Made by a program: the position numbers and the translations under genes
Notes under the pieces: model-generated
What the model was told of the DNA's origin: nothing
Seen by the model: the letters and a program-made list of their open reading frames with translations, nothing else
Database searches by the model: none
In this document: in pieces, positions 1-9,177 of the stretch
How positions within the stretch are numbered: position 1 is the first letter of the stretch
Layout of the letters: every line of letters starts with the position of its first letter
Source: Cysteiniphilum litorale
GTDB lineage: Bacteria; Pseudomonadota; Gammaproteobacteria; Francisellales; Francisellaceae
Direction of reading: 5' to 3'
NCBI RefSeq assembly: GCF_003428165.1
Contig: NZ_QLIQ01000010.1
Span: 1 to 64,000, forward strand
DNA length: 64,000 nt

Positions 1-734
1 TTCAGAAGATCCATGAAGAAATCCCTATTTATGGTGCGCTGAAGGTTCATCAGCAATTACTTGAGGATGGATTTAGTGTCAGCGTGAATACGGTGCAGAA
101 ATACCGTCAGGAAATGGGCTTAAAAGCGGTGTTGGCTGTCAGGTTTCCTAATTTGTCCGAGCCTTGTAAACAGCATGTTAAATACACTTATAAACTGCGT
201 GGTATTGATATTTGTCGCGTTAACCAAGTGTGGTCTACTGATATCACGTATGTGAAGCTTAAGGGTGGTATGGTTTATCTTGCTGCGATAATTGATTGGT
301 ATTCAAAAGCCGTATTAAGTTGGCGTATATCGAATACGATGGATAGTAGCCTGGTAATGAGTGTTTTGCATGAAGCCCTTGATCGCTTTGGCAACCCTGA
401 GATTTTTAACACTGACCAAGGCAGTCAATATACCTCGCATATACATACTGAGGCATTATCCAGTAGAGGTATTACTATTTCAATGGATGGCAAGGGGCGA
501 GCTACTGATAACATTTGTATTGAGCGTTTTTGGCGCAGTGCAAAATGCGAGCGAATTTATCTTAATGAATATGGTTCTTTACCTGAGCTTAGGACTGATC
601 TTGCTGATTATATTGATTTTTATAATAACCGTAGATTTCATGAAAGTTTGGGATACAAAAAACCAATGAACGTGTACAAAGAAGGTGCTATTGACTTTAA
701 AAGTCAGGCGCAAAAAACATTGCAGGTTGCATGA
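1..734 (+). CDS. IS3-family transposase OrfB, 5'-truncated by window edge
   Basis: DDE integrase-type transposase. The frame is open to the left edge (codons from base 3) with the typical IS3 segment IHEEIPIYGALKVHQQLL, so the GTG at 84 is not the real start. The rve catalytic core is visible: first Asp in VWSTDITYVKL, second Asp in FNTDQGSQYTS, and the Glu in DNICIERFWRSAKCERIYL. The C-terminal NRRFHESLGYKKPMNVY motif is typical of the family. OrfB is normally made as an OrfAB fusion by -1 frameshifting; OrfA would lie left of the window. The visible part looks intact, so the element may be active. The element interrupts hsdM. Confidence 0.93.
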   Translation, partial: QKIHEEIPIYGALKVHQQLLEDGFSVSVNTVQKYRQEMGLKAVLAVRFPNLSEPCKQHVKYTYKLRGIDICRVNQVWSTDITYVKLKGGMVYLAAIIDWYSKAVLSWRISNTMDSSLVMSVLHEALDRFGNPEIFNTDQGSQYTSHIHTEALSSRGITISMDGKGRATDNICIERFWRSAKCERIYLNEYGSLPELRTDLADYIDFYNNRRFHESLGYKKPMNVYKEGAIDFKSQAQKTLQVA

Positions 735-786
735 CATGTATAGGAATAAGAATTTTTAAAAAACTGTATTGACACTTTGGGGTAGA
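1..786 (+). mobile_element. IS3-family insertion sequence, right-hand part
   Basis: The window opens inside an insertion sequence whose transposase (OrfB) reads rightwards and ends at 734. Leftover non-coding sequence runs to about 786. There the text changes abruptly to hsdM coding sequence on the other strand, immediately after the hsdM GEFY codons. The boundary base is inferred from that break. The likely terminal repeat is the stretch TGACACTTTGGGGTAGA at 770-786. The left end, the target duplication and OrfA lie outside the window. Confidence 0.85.
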
Positions 787-1401
787 ATAAAACTCACCTG
801 CCTTTTTACCAGAGCCTGCTGCGAATTGACCAATCAGATACTCATAGGCATCGCCAAGGGTGTCACTATCGGTTGAGAATCCTGAAATTTCTTCTGCAAT
901 TTTGCTAATGATCGTGCAAAGTTTGGCATTGCGAAGTTTATAGTCTCTGCCTAGCTTCTCAGAATCCAGATTGACCTCTGAGAACAAGCCCTGAAAGCTA
1001 TTTTCAAAAGATTTAGTTTCAATGTACTTAAAGCCTTGCTGTAATGTAATTAACAAATCATTATGCTGCGTTCTGGCAAGCTCAGCGACATTGCCCCATA
1101 AATAAGTAGGCTCAATCACATAATGCACTTTACGCCGCATTTGCTTCTCAAATTCAGTAATATCATCCTTGTTTTGTTCATACCACACACATAATGGAGT
1201 GCTCTTATCGTCTTGCTCTAACGTTGGATAATCTGCTCCTAGCTCTTTTTTTGCCGCTGTCTCATAATTGTCAGACAGATAGCGTAAGAACAGGAATGAC
1301 AGCATATAATCACGAAAATCATCAGCGTTCATTGCACCACGTAAATTATCGGCAATACTCCAAAGGGTTTTACCCAGATCTTTTAATTGTTGTTCGGTCA
1401 T
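787..1401 (-). pseudogene. hsdM: HsdM type I methyltransferase, 5' part, interrupted by IS
   Basis: N-terminal part of the modification subunit of a type I R-M system. About 205 residues remain, starting MTEQQLKDLGKTLWSIADNLRG (HsdM_N helical domain) and running to GSGKKAGEFY. The conserved GEFYTP segment that leads into the N6-adenine methylase core is cut at GEFY by the IS3 element; the following frame reads about 30 foreign codons from the IS end and stops at 697. The SAM-binding and NPPF catalytic motifs are absent here, so this fragment cannot methylate. The start overlaps the upstream prrC-like stop by 4 bp (ATGA), showing it was the last gene of the hsd operon. The 3' half may survive beyond the left window edge. 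Confidence 0.9.
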
Positions 1402-2582
1402 GATTTTGCCCTTTTTGTACTTTCACTAAATATTTCTGGTAGCTCAAATTGAAAGCTATTGATGAATTTTTCAAGAATTTTCCGAAATAAGTCTTGATTA
1501 TCTTCACCCATTGGCGTTGGCTCATGAATAGCATATTTTCCATGACTCAGAAGATTAAGAGCACGGTTAAACAAAGCACTATTCTCATCGCCATCGATAG
1601 CCTTAAGACAAAAATTAATATCTGAGTGACCAAAGAAAGCTGCAGTTTTCTCCATAATGCTACGCAAGGCGTTGAAATGAAATGTATAAAGCATCCCACT
1701 ATCGGGCTCTGCTGCTTTTTGTAGCTCCGACAGTGTGGCAACATGGTGAAAATATGGCGTATCTTCAGTAGCGCGAAGCGTATAAAGATTATCACTCTTG
1801 GCACGATGGAGAAAATAACGTTTATGCCTTACTTTTGGCTCATTTTCTTTTGTTCTACCAATCTCATTGCACATGACATTAAAGAATAGCGAATGGTGTG
1901 AAGAAACTACAATTTTCATCGGATTAGAAGCGCCGCCATCATTCTTACGATTCGCTGCGCGACGGAGAAGTTTAGCCAAATCACAGGCGACTGAGATTGC
2001 ATTGTTATCGTCAAGTGACGAAACAGGATCATCAATGTAAATATATTTCACCCACTGATAAGATTCCTGACCATCAAGTACTCGCTCACAAATTGCCATA
2101 AATATGCACCAAATAAAAATACTTTCTTCACCTCGAGAAATTTTAATATTTTCTTGCCCTTCTTTACTGAATCTTACAAAGTAAGGCTTAGTAAATGATT
2201 CACTCCCTTGCCTAATTTCTTTATATTCAAAATCAAAGCCAAAGTCAGCATAGCGACTAAGATAATCATCAATTGTCGGCTCAAGCCCCAAATTAGTAAA
2301 TCCATCAAAAAATTTGGAGAATTGATTCACTTTTAGCCCGCGAGCAGCGTCATTTTCCAAATCGTTATCCCACGTAAACAAATCCTCGGTAAAAGCATTA
2401 AAATAAAGCGTGTCGGGTTTTCCTGAGTTCTTTCTTTTTCCTTGATCTTTAAAATCCATCGACAATCGAGTTTTGCCTGTACGATTATATGCATATAAAA
2501 GAACAAGTTCCTTATCATTTAAATCATCACGCAGGCGAGTGACCAGTCTGTTTAAATTCTGATAGGTTTGTATTTTACTCAT
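1398..2582 (-). CDS. PrrC/RloA-like AAA ATPase, putative anticodon nuclease
   Basis: 394-residue protein, about the length of E. coli PrrC (396), the tRNA-Lys anticodon nuclease embedded in a type IC hsd locus. Seen: Walker A-like AYNRTGKT at 31-38 (Arg where Gly is usual), ABC-like signature ISRGEES at 148-154, Walker B YIYIDDPVSSLDD at 180-192, SSHH at 227-230. The C-terminal part has R307-x3-E311 and H347 in LLSHGKY, matching the Arg/Glu/His triad known for PrrC in order and approximate spacing (4 and 36 residues here, 4 and 32 in PrrC). In PrrC the Hsd complex masks the nuclease until phage Ocr/Stp relieves it. Translationally coupled to hsdM. Activity is inferred only; an RloA-type ATPase without nuclease activity is the alternative. 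Confidence 0.7.
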   Translation of the reverse strand: MSKIQTYQNLNRLVTRLRDDLNDKELVLLYAYNRTGKTRLSMDFKDQGKRKNSGKPDTLYFNAFTEDLFTWDNDLENDAARGLKVNQFSKFFDGFTNLGLEPTIDDYLSRYADFGFDFEYKEIRQGSESFTKPYFVRFSKEGQENIKISRGEESIFIWCIFMAICERVLDGQESYQWVKYIYIDDPVSSLDDNNAISVACDLAKLLRRAANRKNDGGASNPMKIVVSSHHSLFFNVMCNEIGRTKENEPKVRHKRYFLHRAKSDNLYTLRATEDTPYFHHVATLSELQKAAEPDSGMLYTFHFNALRSIMEKTAAFFGHSDINFCLKAIDGDENSALFNRALNLLSHGKYAIHEPTPMGEDNQDLFRKILEKFINSFQFELPEIFSESTKRAKS

Positions 2583-2671
2583 ACACCCATCCCTCCCGTG
2601 CTAGGAAAAATCTGCTGCATTAAACCTTTTTCATCGGATTTTAGGCATTTTATATCGTTCTGTTTATTCAT
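2579..2671 (-). pseudogene. Vestigial HsdS C-terminal tail (30 codons)
   Basis: Between the DUF1016 gene and the prrC-like gene lies a 30-codon frame whose middle reads LKSDEKGLMQQIFPS. This closely resembles the end of the intact HsdS in the same operon (KVHKKGLMQHLFPTVED), and the DNA is visibly similar to 3295-3345. It starts with ATG inside the last codons of the DUF1016 gene and its TGA overlaps the ATG of the prrC-like gene, so it could still be translated by coupling. Best read as the scar of a second hsdS or of a recombination between hsdS copies, rather than a functional gene. Confidence 0.55.
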
Positions 2672-3284
2672 CACGTGTTGCCTCTCTTATTAAACGCTTC
2701 TCGCGAGCAATTTCAGCAGTTAACTCTTCTTCAGTAGGAAGTATACGCTGATACTTGGAAGCAAAAAGCTGCTGACTTTCCTTGATCACGGAGTATTTAA
2801 CTGGCTGCCTTGACTGAACATGGGCAGATTGCGATGATAGCAAGCGCTGATAGCTTAGGCTTTTAATATTTCGCTCTAGTTGTCGAACACTCCATTGCTG
2901 GCTGATAACTTCTTTTAGATAATAATTTCGCGCTTCATAGTTATCAACACGCATGATCAAACGATTATGGCTCCAACTCAATTTGCTACACAATGTGTAG
3001 CAAATCTCCTGATCTGGATAGGTTAAGTAGAATTGTCGAAAATTACGCAGATTGGCATAAGAAAAACCCTTGCCAAATATCGCCGAAAGCTCAACCGAAA
3101 GGTTCTCTAATAAACGCTGACCATATTTCGCCTTTACATCTCCTTGTTGCTCTTCCTCAACGATACGCTGACCAATTAACCAATATGCCTCCACCATAGC
3201 AGAGTTTATTGCCGAGCGCGTTTTGCTACGCGCTCGCTCAAGAATAGACTTAATATCCTGATGGAATACGGTTAATCCCTTCAT
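2664..3284 (-). CDS. DUF1016 (YhcG-like) protein lacking its nuclease domain
   Basis: 206 residues. Residues 1-150 match the DUF1016 N-terminal helical domain (HQDIKSILERARSK, AYWLIGQRIVEEEQQG, GKGFSYANLRNFRQFYLTYP, SWSHNRLIMRV, YYLKEVISQQWSVRQLERNI). Full-length relatives of about 340-375 residues then carry a PD-(D/E)XK nuclease domain. Here the sequence jumps at about residue 155-161 straight to the tail VKYSVIKESQQLFASKYQRI and PTEEELTAEI that normally follows the nuclease fold. So the gene looks like an in-frame internal deletion that removed the catalytic core. Such genes are common passengers in type I R-M operons. It sits 5 bp after hsdS on the same strand. Confidence 0.8.
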   Translation of the reverse strand: MKGLTVFHQDIKSILERARSKTRSAINSAMVEAYWLIGQRIVEEEQQGDVKAKYGQRLLENLSVELSAIFGKGFSYANLRNFRQFYLTYPDQEICYTLCSKLSWSHNRLIMRVDNYEARNYYLKEVISQQWSVRQLERNIKSLSYQRLLSSQSAHVQSRQPVKYSVIKESQQLFASKYQRILPTEEELTAEIAREKRLIREATRDE

Positions 3285-3289
3285 CTCCC

Positions 3290-4591
3290 CTAGTCCTCCA
3301 CTGTTGGAAAAAGATGCTGCATTAAACCTTTTTTATGTACTTTTAGCGCTTCAATCTTTTGCGCCTGTGCTGTGATCAGGTTATCAACGGAAGACAAACA
3401 ATCAGCGATTTTTTGTTGCTCTTCCATTCTTGGTACGATTAAAGGTAATTTTTTGAGATCGTCAAGACCTATACGCTTTCTAGTTGAACCGGTGGCAGTC
3501 TTTTCTACCAACCCCCTAAACCAATTTGAATTAATCAAAGTAAAAATAAAATATTTATTATGTTCCATCTCATCAACAACAAGTCTTATTCCATCAGAAC
3601 ACATCACATAACGAGAGTGAGTATTAGGTATCAAACATGCCCTACCCACAGGGTCACCCATCTTAGATAAAATAATATCTCCGGGATAGATATTATTGCT
3701 TAACAGCTCATTTGCCTTTTCTTCTGATGTGAATATCTTGTAATCATCCATGAATTCAGCATCACCAATATTCTGGAGTTGAATAATTCTTACACCATCT
3801 GAAACATAGTCAGACGATTTTAGGTTTGAGCCAAAAGGCCCACCGACGAAGCTCCACTTAACATTCTTATCCGCAGTACTAATAAGTTTTGTTCTAGTCC
3901 ATCTTTCAGATTTCGCAAACTCAGAAAATCGCAATGCTGGAACAGTTTCACCTTCAGCGGGAAAAAGGTTTTGCATTAAGCCTTTTTTATAGGATTGCAG
4001 TGCTTCGTGCTTTTGGATATGCGCACTAATCAGTTCGTCAAGGGAAGATAGACAATCAGCGATTTTTTGTTGTTCTGGGAATTGGGGAAGCCTTACAGTA
4101 AAATCACTTAACACCTCTTTTGTAATAGTTTTTATTATCCCACCAGGGGCTCTTTCTTTTTCAAGTTCAAATAAATTCTGAATGATATAGGCAAAAAATA
4201 ATTTTTCTGTTGGTTTATGGAACTCTTCAAAAATCAATATAGTTCTATCTACATAAGCGTCATATTGAGTAATCGCAACCCTACCAATTGAGCCCTGCAA
4301 TGTGACAACCAATGTTCCTTTAAGAATAAAAACACTTTGCTCTGCCGCAAGTTTACTAATTCTTCTTTTTGTGGTTGGTTTTAATTGTAAATTGTTGTTG
4401 ACGTCAAACACTTGAATGAATGGCATTCCATTCTCATCGTTAAACCATTTAGACAATCCATAAGGCTGAGGAAAACTGCCTCGGCGAAATTTTGCCAACT
4501 GAATTAGAGAAAGCTCCTCCCAACCCCCTATACCTTTAAACTCAGGAAACCGCAACTCAGGCACCAAGCCTTTTTTATCTTGCTTACTCAT
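3290..4591 (-). CDS. hsdS: Type I restriction specificity subunit HsdS
   Basis: DNA-recognition subunit of a type I R-M system. Two target-recognition domains (about residues 10-185 and 225-395) are each followed by a conserved coiled-coil repeat: QQKIADCLSSLDELISAHIQ with KKGLMQNLFPAEGE, and QQKIADCLSSVDNLITAQAQ with KKGLMQHLFPTVED. The start at 4591 (MSKQDKKG) overlaps the hsdR stop and gives 433 residues; an in-frame ATG at 4627 would add 12. The reading frame is intact. Because hsdM is broken it cannot form an M2S methylase unless another HsdM is supplied. The near-identical repeats make this gene prone to TRD exchange. Confidence 0.93.
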   Translation of the reverse strand: MSKQDKKGLVPELRFPEFKGIGGWEELSLIQLAKFRRGSFPQPYGLSKWFNDENGMPFIQVFDVNNNLQLKPTTKRRISKLAAEQSVFILKGTLVVTLQGSIGRVAITQYDAYVDRTILIFEEFHKPTEKLFFAYIIQNLFELEKERAPGGIIKTITKEVLSDFTVRLPQFPEQQKIADCLSSLDELISAHIQKHEALQSYKKGLMQNLFPAEGETVPALRFSEFAKSERWTRTKLISTADKNVKWSFVGGPFGSNLKSSDYVSDGVRIIQLQNIGDAEFMDDYKIFTSEEKANELLSNNIYPGDIILSKMGDPVGRACLIPNTHSRYVMCSDGIRLVVDEMEHNKYFIFTLINSNWFRGLVEKTATGSTRKRIGLDDLKKLPLIVPRMEEQQKIADCLSSVDNLITAQAQKIEALKVHKKGLMQHLFPTVED

Positions 4592-7500
4592 ACGCCGCCA
4601 ATCCTGAAATCTCTTGTCCTTGGGCAAATTTATTGAGTAATGGCACTAGTTCATCCATTAATGCAAGCTCTGCCTGCGTACGCGCCTTCCATCCTAAATC
4701 TAGCGGTTGCAATAAATCGCTAAGCTTTTCACCATCGAATATCATTCGATCTAAAATACTGTCAACAAAAGCCTGCAAAGCCTCTCGTGCAATACGATGC
4801 TTATCTGCTATTACGGCGAGTTCCTTGGCGGACTTTTTAGCTTTAAACTGTTGATAGCCTTCACGAATAGCCTTTTCATTCAAACTTTGATTCATAGGCA
4901 AGCTATTGATGTAGCCCACAATATCATCTCGCTCATCCATTAGATTAGCGCTTGAGCTGATTAAGTCGATCAACTGTTGACGACTCATCTTGTGTTTATT
5001 CGATTTATTGTTGTCCGTAGATTTGGCGATTAAGTTCATAATATAGTCGTAATCAATCACGCTTGATGCAAACAGCACCAACTCAAATTCTAATTGTTGC
5101 ACAGGGTCATTTGGATCACCATCACCCTTACCTTGCTGCACTTTCAAGCGCTGTGCTGTTTCTAGATACATGCTTTTAAAGCCACGCAACTGCTCCTCGG
5201 GTAATAAAGCATTGACACTTGCTAACTGTGCTTCATTCAGGTCAGTATACTGATCAAGTTGGGTTTTTAAGCGCTGAACTTCTTTGAAACGGTTAATAAA
5301 CTCGCTTCTAGCAGCATCTCCTTTTAGGTTATTAACGTTTTCAGGGCTACAGGCAAATCCTTGTGAATCCATGAACTTCTCTAGATCATTCATTGCACTA
5401 TCTAACTTCTGAATCACTTCAGGCGCAGGATCAACTAGCCAGATTTCTTTGGCTCGACGCTTATCCTGCCCTGAAAAACGGGCAATTGCCGTATTAACAG
5501 CATCTTCTTGATGTCGAAAATCCAAGATATTACCATAGGGTTTTGTGTCATTAAGCACACGATTTGTGCGCGAAAAAGCTTGAATTAATCCATGATATTT
5601 TAGATTCTTATCAACGTATAAGGTATTGAGATATTTCGAATCAAAGCCTGTGAGTAGCATATCCACCACAATAATAATATCAATTTTGTTTTTATGCGGG
5701 TAATCCCTATTCGTATATTTCTGATCTTTAATGCGCTGCTGTACATCTTGATAATACAGATCGAATTCACTGATCGCGTGATTGGTATTATATTGCACAT
5801 TGTAATCAGCAATGATGGTTTTCAATGCTGCTTTCTTTTCATCAGGCGCTTCTTGGTTATCCTCCTTTTCTTGGGGCAAATCTTCTTGTATTTGCTGAAC
5901 ATCTTTATTGCCTTCAGCGGGGGGTGAGAATACACAGGCGATATTCAACGGTGTATAACTCTCATCATCAAGTAGTTTTGCAGATTGCGCTTGCTTAAAT
6001 AACTCGTAGTATGTAATAGCATTATTAATAGAAGCCGTTGCTAGTATGGCATTAAAACGACGCTGATTAGTTGCCGCATCATGCTTTTTAAGTATTTCAT
6101 TAACAACAGACTCCGGTGATGGCAACTTAGGTTTTGACGTTTTCTTTTGATCATTTTTATCATCTTTAAGCTTTTCACCGAAATAATCGATATGAAAACG
6201 CAACACATTGCGATCATCAATAGCATTAGTAATGGTATAGGCATGTAGCTGTTTTTCAAAAATATCTTCAGTGGTTTTGTATGAACCAATGGTACCATCA
6301 ATCTTCTTATAGGTTGCATTATCTTCAAAAATAGGTGTACCCGTGAAGCCAAATAATTGCGCTTTAGGAAAAAACGCTTTAATCGCCTGATGATTATCAC
6401 CAAATTGAGAACGATGACATTCATCAAAAATGAATACAATTCTTTGGTTGCGTAATGGCTCAAGGCGTTCTTTATACGTTTGTTTGCCATTTCTTCTATG
6501 CTGCTGATTACGTTTACTGTTCTCATCTAGCGCAAGCCCAAGTTTTTGAATCGTAGTTACAATGACCTTATTAGCATAATCATCCGATAACATACGTCGA
6601 ACCAAAGCTTCGGTATTAGTATTTTCCTCAACACAGCCTTCTTGAAACTTATTGAATTCCTCACGAGTTTGGCGGTCAAGGTCTTTACGATCTACAACAA
6701 AAAGGCATTTATCAACATCTGGATTGTCTTTTAACAATGTAGAAGCCTTAAATGACGTGAGCGTTTTACCACTTCCTGTGGTATGCCAGATATACCCATT
6801 GCCACGATTTTGATGAATACAATCGACAATCGCCTTAACTGCATAGATCTGATAAGGACGCATGATCATCAGTTTTTGCTCGCTAGCCACTAACACCATA
6901 TAACGGCTAATCATTTGACCTAAGGTGCATTTAGCTAAGAAATTATCAGCAAAATCATTAAGATGGCTTATTTTTGTATTATCTTCTTTGGCAAGCTGAT
7001 AAATAGGTAAAAAGCGTTCATCCGCATTAAAGCTAAAATGCTGATTGTGATTATTAGCAAAATAGAGCGTATTACTATAATTACTCACAATAAAAAGCTG
7101 CATGAAGCACAACAGTGTATTAGAGTACCCATTACCTATATCATTTTTATACTCGACGATTTTCTCCATAGCACGCCGTGGTGAAAGACCAAGTGTTTTC
7201 AGCTCAATTTGCACCACAGGAACACCATTGATCAGCAAAATGACATCGTAACGATGATGACTGTTATCGGTATTGATACGCAACTGATTAATAACCTCAA
7301 ACTCGTTTTTACACCAATCCTTGATATTAACCAAGGTATAGTGCAATGGTGTACCGTCTTCACGCTGAAACGTGTTGCGTTCACGCAGCGTTTTAGCGGC
7401 AACAAAGACATCTGGATTAACGATCTCATCACGCAGACGGGAAAATTCAGCATCAGTCAATCTAACATAATTGAGCGCTTCAAATTTTTTGCGGAAATTT

Positions 7501-7601
7501 TGTTCAAGGGTATCTTTATCGCATATATCTTCGCGATAGGTGTATTTAAGATCTTGTAGCTTAGAAATTAAAGCATCTTCGATGTGTTGTTCTTTTGTCA
7601 T
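4584..7601 (-). CDS. hsdR: Type I restriction endonuclease subunit HsdR
   Basis: Motor/nuclease subunit of the type I complex, about 1005 residues. N-terminal PD-(D/E)XK nuclease with YDVILLINGVPVVQIELK (Asp ... Glu-x-Lys), then a SF2 helicase: Walker A HTTGSGKT near residue 275, DECH box (IVFIFDECHRSQFG) near 395, motif III GFTGTPIF, motif V/VI TGFDSKYLNTLYVDKNL and IQAFSRTNRV. The C-terminal helical region binds the methylase core. I chose ATG 7601 (MTKEQHIED), preceded by GGGGCGG, over ATG 7616. First gene of the hsd operon. Resembles the IC (EcoR124-like) class, consistent with the PrrC-like partner. Intact, but without HsdM it is not expected to cleave. Confidence 0.95.
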   Translation of the reverse strand: MTKEQHIEDALISKLQDLKYTYREDICDKDTLEQNFRKKFEALNYVRLTDAEFSRLRDEIVNPDVFVAAKTLRERNTFQREDGTPLHYTLVNIKDWCKNEFEVINQLRINTDNSHHRYDVILLINGVPVVQIELKTLGLSPRRAMEKIVEYKNDIGNGYSNTLLCFMQLFIVSNYSNTLYFANNHNQHFSFNADERFLPIYQLAKEDNTKISHLNDFADNFLAKCTLGQMISRYMVLVASEQKLMIMRPYQIYAVKAIVDCIHQNRGNGYIWHTTGSGKTLTSFKASTLLKDNPDVDKCLFVVDRKDLDRQTREEFNKFQEGCVEENTNTEALVRRMLSDDYANKVIVTTIQKLGLALDENSKRNQQHRRNGKQTYKERLEPLRNQRIVFIFDECHRSQFGDNHQAIKAFFPKAQLFGFTGTPIFEDNATYKKIDGTIGSYKTTEDIFEKQLHAYTITNAIDDRNVLRFHIDYFGEKLKDDKNDQKKTSKPKLPSPESVVNEILKKHDAATNQRRFNAILATASINNAITYYELFKQAQSAKLLDDESYTPLNIACVFSPPAEGNKDVQQIQEDLPQEKEDNQEAPDEKKAALKTIIADYNVQYNTNHAISEFDLYYQDVQQRIKDQKYTNRDYPHKNKIDIIIVVDMLLTGFDSKYLNTLYVDKNLKYHGLIQAFSRTNRVLNDTKPYGNILDFRHQEDAVNTAIARFSGQDKRRAKEIWLVDPAPEVIQKLDSAMNDLEKFMDSQGFACSPENVNNLKGDAARSEFINRFKEVQRLKTQLDQYTDLNEAQLASVNALLPEEQLRGFKSMYLETAQRLKVQQGKGDGDPNDPVQQLEFELVLFASSVIDYDYIMNLIAKSTDNNKSNKHKMSRQQLIDLISSSANLMDERDDIVGYINSLPMNQSLNEKAIREGYQQFKAKKSAKELAVIADKHRIAREALQAFVDSILDRMIFDGEKLSDLLQPLDLGWKARTQAELALMDELVPLLNKFAQGQEISGLAAYE

Positions 7602-7658
7602 ATATCCGCCCCGCATTTACTCGAAAATTAAAATACATTTATCCACAATAAATCTTAC

Positions 7659-7698
7659 GGCGATTAGATATTAACCATCCTTACTAAAATTAATCGCC
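7659..7698. other. Inverted repeat in the nuoN-hsdR gap
   Basis: 8-bp inverted repeat GGCGATTA ... TAATCGCC with a 24-nt loop, in the 127-bp gap between the nuoN stop and the hsdR start. It could end the nuo transcript, but no U-tract follows. A consensus DnaA-box word TTATCCACA is at 7639-7647. Low certainty. Confidence 0.3.
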
Positions 7699-7728
7699 AC
7701 GAGTCATTATTCATAATTACAAACCAGT

Positions 7729-9171
7729 TTAAAACAACCCATAGATCGGTGAAATAAGCGTTACTAACAACGCAGGGAAAATACCAAGTAATAAAATAAG
7801 TGCCGCATTGATGCTTAAGCCAAACAAGGTCACTTTATTGGCGTAAACTGGCGTTTGATTTTTCGGTAGATCAAAGTACATAGACTTGATCACACGTAGA
7901 TAATAGTAACAAGCAATCACTGACATAATTAAGGCATAGATACCTAATCCTAAGTGCCCTGTATCAATCAAGCCCATAATCACAAATAGCTTAGCGGTGA
8001 ATCCTGATAATGGTGGGATACCTGCCATTGAGAACATCACGATTAACATAATAAAGGCAATCCATGGATTACGACGATTAAGACCCGCAAAATCCGCCAA
8101 GTTCTCAACTTCATTGCCGCGAACACTTAATACGATCAACACACCAAAGCCAGCTGCCGACATCAATACATAGATAATGACATAGAAAAGCGCTGTCGAT
8201 ACGGCAAAAGCCGCAGGGTTTAATATCAACGCTAATAACACAAAACCAATATGTGAGATCGTTGAATAACCAAGCATACGTTTGACATTTTTCTGTGCTA
8301 ACGCCAGTAAGTTACCAAAGAAGATTGATAAAACGGCTAGTACGGTGAGTACCTTACTCCATGCAAAAGCTTGCGCTGGCATGCCAATCATTAGGATATT
8401 AACAAGCATCGCGAAAGCCGCAACCTTGGGCACTGAGGCTAAAAATGCCGTAACTGCATTAGGAGACCCTTCATAAACATCCGGCACCCACATATGAAAG
8501 GGTACCGCACCCAATTTGAAAGTCGCTGTTGCAATCATCAATACCATGGCAATTAATACGATTTGCGAATGTGCCATCTCTGGATTGGCGAGATATCTAC
8601 CGATTTCCGTTAAATCCAAGCTACCGGTGACACCATAGATAAAAGACATGCCATATAACAATAAACCTGAGGCAATCGCACCTAATACAAAGTACTTAAT
8701 TGCTGCTTCTGCGCCTGTGGCAAAACCGCGACGAATGGCAAGCAATGCATACAATGGCAAAGATAACAACTCTAAGCCAATATAGATGGTCAACAAGCTA
8801 TGTGCTGATGTTAGAACCAGTGCACCTAGAATAGACAAGAGGGATAAGACATAAAACTCGCCTTGTGGCAGCTTTCTATCTTCAATATATTCTTTGCAGT
8901 ATATAAAAACGAAAAATGCGACAAGTATGATGACTTCTTGCAAGATAAAGGTCAGCTCGTTTGATAGTGTCTGCCCTTCAAAACCAACATGAATATGTGA
9001 ATTAAGTGATTTTAATAAAATCCACGCCGCAATAATCAAAAAGACTTGTGTCAGAATATAGGCAATATTTTTGACTTTCTTGCCAAAGAATAAATCCGCT
9101 AGCATCACAACCAATGCGGCAATGCCTAACGTAATTTCAGGAAGTATGGTGATAATATTTGCTAACATCAT
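7729..9171 (-). CDS. nuoN: NADH-quinone oxidoreductase subunit N
   Basis: Membrane antiporter-like subunit of complex I, 480 residues and about 14 transmembrane helices. Family features seen: ALLAIRRGFATGAEAAIKYF, FKLGAVPFHMWVPDVYEGSP and KRMLGYSTISHIGFVLLA (conserved Lys of the proton channel). It is one of three proton-pumping antiporter-like subunits with NuoL and NuoM. Last gene of the nuo operon; starts 6 bp after the nuoM stop. A second ATG three bases in could also serve. Length is usual for the family. Confidence 0.97.
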   Translation of the reverse strand: MMLANIITILPEITLGIAALVVMLADLFFGKKVKNIAYILTQVFLIIAAWILLKSLNSHIHVGFEGQTLSNELTFILQEVIILVAFFVFIYCKEYIEDRKLPQGEFYVLSLLSILGALVLTSAHSLLTIYIGLELLSLPLYALLAIRRGFATGAEAAIKYFVLGAIASGLLLYGMSFIYGVTGSLDLTEIGRYLANPEMAHSQIVLIAMVLMIATATFKLGAVPFHMWVPDVYEGSPNAVTAFLASVPKVAAFAMLVNILMIGMPAQAFAWSKVLTVLAVLSIFFGNLLALAQKNVKRMLGYSTISHIGFVLLALILNPAAFAVSTALFYVIIYVLMSAAGFGVLIVLSVRGNEVENLADFAGLNRRNPWIAFIMLIVMFSMAGIPPLSGFTAKLFVIMGLIDTGHLGLGIYALIMSVIACYYYLRVIKSMYFDLPKNQTPVYANKVTLFGLSINAALILLLGIFPALLVTLISPIYGLF

Positions 9172-9177
9172 TTCTCT

